From Lachnospiraceae bacterium (GTDB taxonomy: Bacteria; Bacillota; Clostridia; Lachnospirales; Lachnospiraceae), in assembly GCA_017404585.1 (NCBI GenBank), contig JAFRCB010000136.1, forward strand, positions 1 through 10,445: a stretch of DNA of 10,445 bases, written 5' to 3'. The notes below the pieces were generated by a model, which saw only the letters and a list, made by a program, of their open reading frames with translations, searched no databases and was not told where the DNA came from. Position 1 is the stretch's first letter; every line of letters begins with the position of its first letter. The position numbers and the translations under genes are program-made. Of this stretch, positions 6,266 through 10,445 are shown in pieces.

Positions 6266-6271
6266 GGCGGC

Positions 6272-7024
6272 ATGAGATTAAGAAATATACCGGAAGCGAA
6301 AGAAATAGTGGCACAAAGCCCCTACGTAATTAAGAACCCGGCGGAGCGGAAAGGGATGTGGAAGACCTTTTCAGGAGGTCCGCTGTATGTCGAAATCGGG
6401 ACCGGCAAAGGCCGATTCCTGATGGAGCTCGCCGCAAGGCACCCTGAAAATGAATATATCGGCGTCGAGATGTACGAGAGCGTGCTTATGAGAGCCTGCC
6501 AGAAGATGGAGGGAAGGGCGGCAATGGACCCTGCCTCGAGGTCTATTGAGGCAATGGAGCGGGAGAAGGCTTCCTCCGACCTGCAGGACGTCGAAGACGA
6601 CGCGGAATTCACTCCTCCGCAGAATCTGCATTTTCTGCGTAGGGACGCGAGGGGGCTCCCGGAGGTATTTGCCGAGAACGAAGTAGCAGGCATCTATCTC
6701 AATTTCTCCGACCCCTGGCCAAAAGCCAGACACTCCAAAAGGCGGCTGACCTCTCACGAGTTCCTTGCCCTGTATGAGAAGTTCCTGATTGACGGAGGAG
6801 TGCTGGAATTCAAGACGGACAACCGTGCCCTGTTCGACTTCTCTGTGGAGGAGTTCAATGAAGCGCCGAACTGGGAACTGCGTGCCGTGACCTATGATCT
6901 GCACAATGATATCGTAATGGGAGAGGGCAATATCATGACTGAGTATGAGAGGAAATTCTCACTGCTCGGAAATAAGATCAATAAACTCATAGCGGTGTAC
7001 AGGAAGCCTTTGGCGGGGCAATAG
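6272..7024 (+). CDS. trmB: tRNA (guanine-46-N7)-methyltransferase
   Basis: SAM-dependent enzyme that makes m7G at position 46 of the tRNA variable loop. Seen: the conserved N-terminus MRLRNIP, the SAM-binding EIGTGKGRF at 41-49, LNFSDPWPK at 143-151 followed by RHSKRRLT at 153-160, TDNRALF at 182-188, and the C-terminal TEYERKF at 223-229. At 250 residues it exceeds the usual roughly 215 because of an acidic insert at about 81-116, between the helix after motif I and the NLHFLRRDAR strand. The ATG at 6272 is chosen because MRLRN is the family start; an in-frame GTG at 6254 lies inside the promoter. There is no ribosome site: the predicted transcription start coincides with the A of the ATG. 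No clear terminator follows, so some transcripts may run into trxA. Confidence 0.96.
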   Translation: MRLRNIPEAKEIVAQSPYVIKNPAERKGMWKTFSGGPLYVEIGTGKGRFLMELAARHPENEYIGVEMYESVLMRACQKMEGRAAMDPASRSIEAMEREKASSDLQDVEDDAEFTPPQNLHFLRRDARGLPEVFAENEVAGIYLNFSDPWPKARHSKRRLTSHEFLALYEKFLIDGGVLEFKTDNRALFDFSVEEFNEAPNWELRAVTYDLHNDIVMGEGNIMTEYERKFSLLGNKINKLIAVYRKPLAGQ

Positions 7025-7118
7025 ACAGAGTCTGCCGGATATGAAAGTATCTTTGCGGAAGAGGGAAGATTGAGTTCCGGAAGAATGGAAGAATAAAATT
7101 AAATGTGACAAAATATAA

Positions 7119-7147
7119 TTGCCAAAACGATAGCTTTGTGTTATAGT
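7119..7147 (+). promoter_or_regulatory. Promoter of trxA (extended -10)
   Basis: TTGCCA (7119-7124), a 17-base spacer and TATAGT (7142-7147), with TG at 7139-7140 making an extended -10. The start is predicted near 7154, giving an 87-base leader to the thioredoxin gene. The sequence upstream is A/T-rich. Confidence 0.82.
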
Positions 7148-7240
7148 GAATGTATCACAAATGTTGACTATCAAAGCCGGGAGGAATGCCGCAAAGGATA
7201 CGGACGCGTTCTTCCGGATGGTGTAAAAAGGAGGTATAGT

Positions 7241-7561
7241 ATGGTAGTAAAAGTTACATCTGATACATTTGAGAATGAAGTCCTTAAATCTGAACTCCCG
7301 GTCCTTCTGGACTGCTACGCTGACTGGTGCGGCCCGTGCAAGATGATGAGCCCGGTAGTTGACAAGATGGCTGAGGTCTTTGACGGCAAGATGAACTTCT
7401 GCAAGCTCAATGTAGATGAGGACGGCGACGCGATCATGGCTTACAGGGTCATGTCCATTCCGAATTTCCTGTTTTTCAAGAACGGTGAGGTCGTTCACAA
7501 TGCGGTTGGCGGCATGGCACCGAAGCAGTTCCAGGAACTCATCCAGAAAGTCATCGGCTGA
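7241..7561 (+). CDS. trxA: Thioredoxin
   Basis: Small cytoplasmic dithiol protein that reduces protein disulfides and is recharged by thioredoxin reductase, whose gene is at the left end of the window. At 106 residues it has normal length. The active site WCGPCK has Cys30 and Cys33, preceded by Asp24 and Ala27-Asp28. SIPN at 72-75 supplies the conserved cis-proline (Pro74) and FFKNGE the following turn. Two further cysteines are at 25 and 54; Cys25 takes the place of the Phe usual in VDFWA. The frame is open further upstream, but the ATG at 7241 has a near-perfect AAAGGAGGT (7227-7235) five bases away and gives the family's length. It is a single-gene unit with an extended -10 promoter and a strong terminator. 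Confidence 0.97.
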   Translation: MVVKVTSDTFENEVLKSELPVLLDCYADWCGPCKMMSPVVDKMAEVFDGKMNFCKLNVDEDGDAIMAYRVMSIPNFLFFKNGEVVHNAVGGMAPKQFQELIQKVIG

Positions 7562-7587
7562 AGAAGTTTTGTGCGATAAGTAATCGG

Positions 7588-7630
7588 AGCCATGAAAGGT
7601 GGAAATCATCTTTCATGGCTTTCTTATTTT
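7588..7630 (+). terminator. Terminator of trxA
   Basis: A 14-pair stem, 7588-7601 with 7607-7620, has one G-U and loop GAAAT. The T-rich tail TTCTTATTTT (7621-7630) follows. It begins 27 bases after the stop codon. Confidence 0.93.
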
Positions 7631-7632
7631 GT

Positions 7633-7666
7633 AAAAAAAAACGGAAAACCCTTCGGCTTTCCGTTT
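7633..7666 (-). terminator. Terminator of the tRNA-Lys gene
   Basis: On the minus strand, AAACGGAAAGCC pairs with GGTTTTCCGTTT (7655-7666 with 7639-7650) around GAAG, and the run of T continues to 7633. It starts six bases past the tRNA 3' end, back to back with the trxA terminator. Confidence 0.93.
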
Positions 7667-7671
7667 GATCC

Positions 7672-7744
7672 TGCGCCTCCGGGGACTCGAACCCCGGACA
7701 CCCTGATTAAGAGTCAGGTGCTCTACCAACTGAGCTAGAAGCGC
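7672..7744 (-). tRNA. tRNA-Lys, anticodon CUU
   Basis: A full 73-base cloverleaf on the minus strand. The acceptor GCGCTTC pairs with GAGGCGC (one G-U), with discriminator A at 7672. The D arm contains AGCTCAGTTGGTAGAGC, the anticodon stem CCTGA/TCAGG encloses the loop CTCTTAA with anticodon CTT at 7709-7711, and the T arm has GGTTCGAGTCC. The terminal CCA is not encoded, so it must be added after transcription. The gene stands alone with its own promoter and terminator, not within a tRNA cluster. Confidence 0.97.
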
Positions 7745-7753
7745 ATTTAAGTT

Positions 7754-7774
7754 TTGCGTCTTTCCTTGACGCAA
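7754..7774 (-). other. Inverted repeat at the tRNA-Lys transcription start
   Basis: TTGCGTC (7754-7760) and GACGCAA (7768-7774) are perfectly complementary around seven bases. The predicted start of the tRNA transcript is near 7773, so the precursor would begin with a hairpin some ten bases ahead of the mature 5' end. It could be an operator or a structure seen by RNase P. Confidence 0.55.
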
Positions 7775-7779
7775 GTGTT

Positions 7780-7808
7780 ATTATATGCGAGTGCAGAGTA
7801 AAATGCAA
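7780..7808 (-). promoter_or_regulatory. Promoter of tRNA-Lys
   Basis: On the minus strand, TTGCAT (7803-7808), a 17-base spacer and a perfect TATAAT (7780-7785). T- and A-runs just upstream (7811-7840) fit an UP element, as expected for stable RNA genes. Confidence 0.85.
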
Positions 7809-7816
7809 GCACTTTT

Positions 7817-7863
7817 TTTATAAATTTTCAACTTTATAAAATCCTTTATTAAAGTTTTATAAA
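7817..7863. repeat. Three copies of the palindrome TTTATAAA
   Basis: TTTATAAA lies at 7817-7824, 7833-7840 and 7856-7863, with a variant TTTATTAAA at 7845-7853. The cluster lies between the divergent tRNA-Lys and zinc-ribbon protein promoters. The simplest reading is A/T-rich promoter-upstream DNA; the recurrence upstream of trxB is noted. Confidence 0.55.
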
Positions 7864-7877
7864 TCCGACTCTATTTC

Positions 7878-7906
7878 TTGCCAATGCGATTTTTACGTAT
7901 TATCAT
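7878..7906 (+). promoter_or_regulatory. Promoter of the zinc-ribbon membrane protein gene
   Basis: TTGCCA (7878-7883), a 17-base spacer and TATCAT (7901-7906). The start is near 7913. The leader opens with a hairpin, GGGC/GCCC around GAAA (7917-7928, extendable to 7915-7930). Confidence 0.75.
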
Positions 7907-7958
7907 TGCTTTATATGGGCGAAAGCCCGTCATTTTCTGATGAAATGGAGTTTTTTAT

Positions 7959-8387
7959 ATGGGTAATTTCTTTCGTAGGCTCGGTGACCGGTTCAGGAAT
8001 TTTATGATCGGGCGCTACGGCACTGATTCATTCGGCATGTTCCTCGTCTATGCCCTGCTCGTGATCATTGTCATCTCAATGTTCTTCAGGGGCGGGATCG
8101 TCGGAACAATCCTTAACCTCCTTACATGGGTCATTTTCATTTATACATGGTTCCGGATCCTGTCAAGGAATTATGCGAAGCGTTCCGCCGAGAACCGCTG
8201 GTACCTTGAGAAGACTGCGGCAATCAGGAAATTCTTCCGGATCAAGAAGAAGCAGCAGTCCGAACGCAAGGAATACAAGTATTTCAAGTGCCCCGAGTGC
8301 GGACAGCAGCTTCGTGTACCGAGAGGCAAGGGACAAATCAAAATCACCTGCAGAAAGTGCGGCAGACAGTTCACGGGCAGGACCTGA
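7959..8387 (+). CDS. Two-helix membrane protein with C-terminal zinc ribbon
   Basis: A 142-residue protein of unknown role. The basic N-terminus (about 1-20) leads into two hydrophobic segments, about 25-43 and 47-66, joined by a short FFRGG turn, so both ends are probably cytoplasmic. A basic stretch (about 68-107) links to a zinc ribbon with CPECG at 111-115 and CRKCG at 131-135, separated by QLRVPRGKGQIKIT. The ATG at 7959 follows GGAG (7947-7950) at eight bases, across a run of T. The gene has its own promoter and a short leader with a GAAA-capped hairpin; the ribosome site borders a weak CATTT/AAATG pairing (7931-7947). The architecture is clear; I cannot assign a function, but the ribbon could bind zinc or nucleic acid. 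Confidence 0.85.
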   Translation: MGNFFRRLGDRFRNFMIGRYGTDSFGMFLVYALLVIIVISMFFRGGIVGTILNLLTWVIFIYTWFRILSRNYAKRSAENRWYLEKTAAIRKFFRIKKKQQSERKEYKYFKCPECGQQLRVPRGKGQIKITCRKCGRQFTGRT

Positions 8388-8427
8388 ACAAAGCTGCACA
8401 GGCATACACAGGCAAAATCAGGCAGGG

Positions 8428-8460
8428 CTTGAATAACGGGCGGGAGAAGCGCCATTCAAG
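8428..8460 (+). other. Stem-loop downstream of the zinc-ribbon protein gene
   Basis: CTTGAAT (8428-8434) pairs with ATTCAAG (8454-8460), and inside it GGCG (8439-8442) pairs with CGCC (8450-8453) after a four-base bulge. The sequence beyond is only mildly T-rich, so it may be a weak terminator or a stabilising 3' structure. Confidence 0.45.
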
Positions 8461-8572
8461 TCGTGCCTCATTTGTTTTATGAAGGTGCTTCGCACTTTGC
8501 GCGGCGCGGTAAGAACGCCGATGCGATCTTGACAGAGAATAATGTTTCTATGACAACTGCCGGAGGTACAGC

Positions 8573-9415
8573 ATGTTCGGATATGTAATGGTCAATCAGG
8601 ACGAACTGAAGCTCAAAGACTACAACCGCTATCGCAGCTATTACTGCGGTCTCTGCAGGGTGCTCGAAAAGAAATACGGCATATCGGGGAAGCTTGAACT
8701 GACATATGATATGACGTTCGTTGACATACTTCTCAACGCTTATATGGAGCTGCCGCTGAAGAGTGAGAGGCATCGCTGCATGGTCCATCCGGTCAGAAAG
8801 CAGGATATGCTGTTTAATGAAATCACGGACTATTGCGCGGACATGACGCTCCTCCTGACTTACTACAAGATGTTGGACGACGTGAACGATGACGGAAGTC
8901 TTATCGGCAGAGCCTTTGTCAGAAAAGAGAAGAAAAAATTCGAGAGAGCTGCAAATGCATACCCCCGTCAGGCGAAAGTCTTCGAGGAATCTGTGAGGAG
9001 TCTCGCTCAGACGGAGGAGAGACGCGAGTATAATCTGGATAAGGTGGCGGGATTCACGGGTAATATGCTGGCGGAGCTGCTCGTCTACGAGGAGAGTGTG
9101 TGGTCGGATGAGCTGCGGAAGCTGGGATTTTATCTGGGCAAGTTCATTTATTTGCTCGACGCGTTTGAGGATCTGGAGAAGGACCTGAAGAAGGGTGCTT
9201 ACAATCCATGGCAGCCGAGCAAGGACAGAAAGGACTTCGATGCTCTTGTCGAGAACACTCTCATGATGATGATTTCTGAGTGTGCGAAGTCATTTGAACG
9301 CCTGCCGATCGTCCAGGACGTCGATATTCTCCGGAACATTATTTATTCGGGTGTCTGGCAGAAATACGAGGAAGTCAGGGAAAAGCGCGAAAAGAAAAGT
9401 GAGGAACAGAAATGA
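8573..9415 (+). CDS. DUF5685-like protein with two Asp-rich motifs
   Basis: A 280-residue cytoplasmic, largely helical protein. It resembles the uncharacterised DUF5685 proteins of Clostridia, judged from memory of their YYCGLC N-terminal motif (residues 23-28) and of their position beside a DnaJ gene. Seen: cysteines 25, 28, 69 and 88; a first acidic motif LDDVNDDGS at 101-109 in a helix after TLLLTYYKM; a second, LLDAFEDLEKDLKKGAYNP at 194-212; and a highly charged Lys/Glu tail. The two acidic motifs recall the Mg-binding pairs of squalene/phytoene synthases, especially the second, but their spacing (about 94 residues) is shorter than in those enzymes. The ATG at 8573 has GGAGG (8562-8566) six bases upstream. 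The stop overlaps the next gene's start by four bases, so the two are co-translated. No function is assigned. Confidence 0.82.
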   Translation: MFGYVMVNQDELKLKDYNRYRSYYCGLCRVLEKKYGISGKLELTYDMTFVDILLNAYMELPLKSERHRCMVHPVRKQDMLFNEITDYCADMTLLLTYYKMLDDVNDDGSLIGRAFVRKEKKKFERAANAYPRQAKVFEESVRSLAQTEERREYNLDKVAGFTGNMLAELLVYEESVWSDELRKLGFYLGKFIYLLDAFEDLEKDLKKGAYNPWQPSKDRKDFDALVENTLMMMISECAKSFERLPIVQDVDILRNIIYSGVWQKYEEVREKREKKSEEQK

Positions 9416-10146
9416 TAGCTGATCCATACAAGGTGCTGGGCGTTGATCCCGGCTGTACAGATACCGAGCTCAAAAAAGCATACAGAGAAAAGAGTAAAAA
9501 ATGGCATCCGGATCAGAATCCGGATAACACGGAGTACGCTGAAGCCAGATTCAAAGAGGTCCAGGAATCTTATCGCCAGATCCTCGACGCGCGAGAGCGC
9601 GGGACGAGCGGATACGGACAGCCTCAGGGCCAGAGCTATCAGCAGAGCGCAGGACCCGGCTACCAGAGTTATGCAAATTACGGCGGTGCGGGAGCCTTCA
9701 ACGAGTATTTCAATCAGTGGCAGCAGTATTCCGACCAGCAGAGAGCGCAGGAGAGCGCGGAGACCAACGAGGAACGCGCGGCCCGCAATTATATAAATAA
9801 CGGATACTTCCGGGAGGCTCTGAACGCCCTGAACAGCGTACCAGAAATCAACAGAAGGGCCCGCTGGTATTATTACGCGGCTATCGCAAGCCGCGGTGTG
9901 GGCAACAATGTCACTGCTCTCGATTACGCAAAGCGGGCGGCAGATATGGAACCGGATAACCAGATGTACGCGATGCTGGTCAACCAGATGACCAACAGCG
10001 GTACGTGGTATCAGAATCAGAACCGCTTTTACGGCTTCGGCGGCATGAATAATGTAAGCCAGCAGCAGTGGTGCTATTATCTGTGCCTTGCCAACATGCT
10101 CTGCAACTGCTGCATGGGCGGCCGAGGGGGATTTTTCTTCTTCTGA
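9412..10146 (+). CDS. DnaJ-domain protein with TPR-like region and Cys-rich tail
   Basis: A 244-residue J-domain protein, expected to stimulate an Hsp70 (DnaK) ATPase. The J domain occupies about 4-62, with the catalytic HPD at 32-34. A Gln/Tyr/Gly-rich linker (about 66-110) replaces the Gly/Phe region, and no zinc-finger domain of canonical DnaJ is present. Residues about 122-190 form helix pairs like tetratricopeptide repeats (YINNGYFREALNAL; NNVTALDYAKRAADMEPDN), probably a client or partner surface. The C-terminus is hydrophobic and Cys-rich (Cys 221, 225, 231, 233, 234), ending in Gly-rich sequence and FFFF; it may bind metal or associate with membrane. The ATG at 9412 overlaps the upstream stop in ATGA, with GAGGA at 9401-9405. 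The overlap implies a partnership with the DUF5685-like protein. It is followed by a terminator. Confidence 0.9.
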   Translation: MIADPYKVLGVDPGCTDTELKKAYREKSKKWHPDQNPDNTEYAEARFKEVQESYRQILDARERGTSGYGQPQGQSYQQSAGPGYQSYANYGGAGAFNEYFNQWQQYSDQQRAQESAETNEERAARNYINNGYFREALNALNSVPEINRRARWYYYAAIASRGVGNNVTALDYAKRAADMEPDNQMYAMLVNQMTNSGTWYQNQNRFYGFGGMNNVSQQQWCYYLCLANMLCNCCMGGRGGFFFF

Positions 10147-10165
10147 ATAATGAGTATGTCTATTG

Positions 10166-10192
10166 GACCGGTCACTTTGGCCGGTCTTTTTT
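10166..10192 (+). terminator. Terminator of the DUF5685-dnaJ unit
   Basis: GACCGGTC (10166-10173) pairs with GGCCGGTC (10179-10186) with one G-U, around ACTTT, and six T follow (10187-10192). It begins 20 bases after the stop codon. Confidence 0.93.
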
Positions 10193-10248
10193 ATATCGGT
10201 TCAGACGGGCTGCTTTTCGATGAAGATGATGTTTGCGCCGGACCCTGG

Positions 10249-10345
10249 AATTCATGGGCAGTCTGTCCGAGCAGGAGTCATGAATTTAACGCTTTAAAGT
10301 AAAAGATGGTTAAAGTGGTTGCAATTCCTATCGAATTAGGGAATT
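10249..10345. repeat. Dyads in the right-end non-coding stretch
   Basis: AATTCATG (10249-10256) and CATGAATT (10279-10286) are perfectly complementary, 22 bases apart. AATTCCTA (10323-10330) and TAGGGAATT (10337-10345) match with a single bulged base. TTAAAGT repeats directly at 10294-10300 and 10310-10316. Between the dnaJ stop and the window end (299 bases) I see these elements and two terminators, but no credible open reading frame on either strand. Confidence 0.45.
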
Positions 10346-10367
10346 ATTGACAAATCAGGCAACGGGG

Positions 10368-10402
10368 CCGGCAAGTTCTGACCGAAAGCTTGTCGGTTTT
10401 TT
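10368..10402 (+). terminator. Orphan terminator near the window end
   Basis: CCGGCAAG (10368-10375) pairs with CTTGTCGG (10389-10396) with one G-U, with a 13-base loop, followed by six T (10397-10402). No coding gene ends before it, since the dnaJ unit already terminates at 10192. It may end a small RNA or act as a leader attenuator of a gene beyond the window. Confidence 0.75.
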
Positions 10403-10445
10403 CTATAACAGGCACTTCGGCGAAAAATCCGCCGGGCGAATGACC

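Noticed and set aside
6254..6271. GTG start for TrmB six codons upstream
   Set aside because: It overlaps the -10 and spacer of the promoter, so it would not be transcribed; the family begins at MRLRN.
5221..6273. Long minus-strand open frame (350 codons) opposite galE
   Set aside because: A shadow of galE codon bias; it also runs through the gal terminator and the trmB promoter.
7161..7226. Possible 21-residue leader peptide in the trxA leader
   Set aside because: Its stop abuts the trxA ribosome site, which is suggestive, but it has no ribosome site of its own and no regulatory codon run.
8529..8554. TTGACA as -35 of a promoter for the DUF5685-like gene
   Set aside because: The -35 is perfect, but no acceptable -10 lies 16-18 bases away; TATGAC is only 14 bases off.

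Overview
The window looks like a chromosomal segment of a Gram-positive Clostridia bacterium, most likely of the Lachnospiraceae type. The signs are moderate GC, strong AGGAGG-type ribosome sites, the long (type 2) form of GalT, a DUF5685-like gene overlapping a DnaJ gene with a Cys-rich tail, and compact hairpin-plus-T terminators. The taxonomic call is an inference. No phage, transposon, CRISPR array or plasmid functions are visible.

Layout. Bases 1-518 (minus strand) hold the N-terminal half of thioredoxin reductase, cut by the window edge, with its own promoter. Bases 860-1552 encode a zinc-ribbon/TM2 membrane protein closed by a good terminator. Bases 1553-2124 are a 572-base gap that holds three perfect DnaA boxes plus near-matches, several dyads, a possible orphan hairpin, and a promoter with an adjacent palindrome. 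Bases 2125-6132 are a Leloir galactose operon, galK-galT-galE, with structured spacers and a terminator. Bases 6272-7024 encode the tRNA m7G46 methyltransferase TrmB, apparently as a leaderless mRNA. Bases 7241-7561 encode thioredoxin. A minus-strand tRNA-Lys(CUU) follows, with its own promoter and terminator. Bases 7959-8387 encode a two-helix membrane protein with a zinc ribbon. Bases 8573-10146 carry the overlapping pair DUF5685-like protein and DnaJ/TPR-like protein. The last 299 bases hold a terminator, two dyads and a second, orphan terminator, but no recognisable gene.

How the genes work together. GalK phosphorylates galactose, GalT exchanges it onto UDP-glucose, and GalE regenerates UDP-glucose; GalE carries the Cys299 that predicts additional UDP-GlcNAc/GalNAc epimerisation. 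TrxB and TrxA form the NADPH-thioredoxin disulfide-reducing couple but sit in separate units on opposite strands. TrmB and tRNA-Lys belong to translation.

The points most worth a second look are the DnaA-box cluster far from any dnaA gene, a galactokinase with changes at sugar-contact positions, the leaderless trmB promoter geometry, and a DUF5685-like protein with two Asp-rich motifs recalling prenyl synthases.
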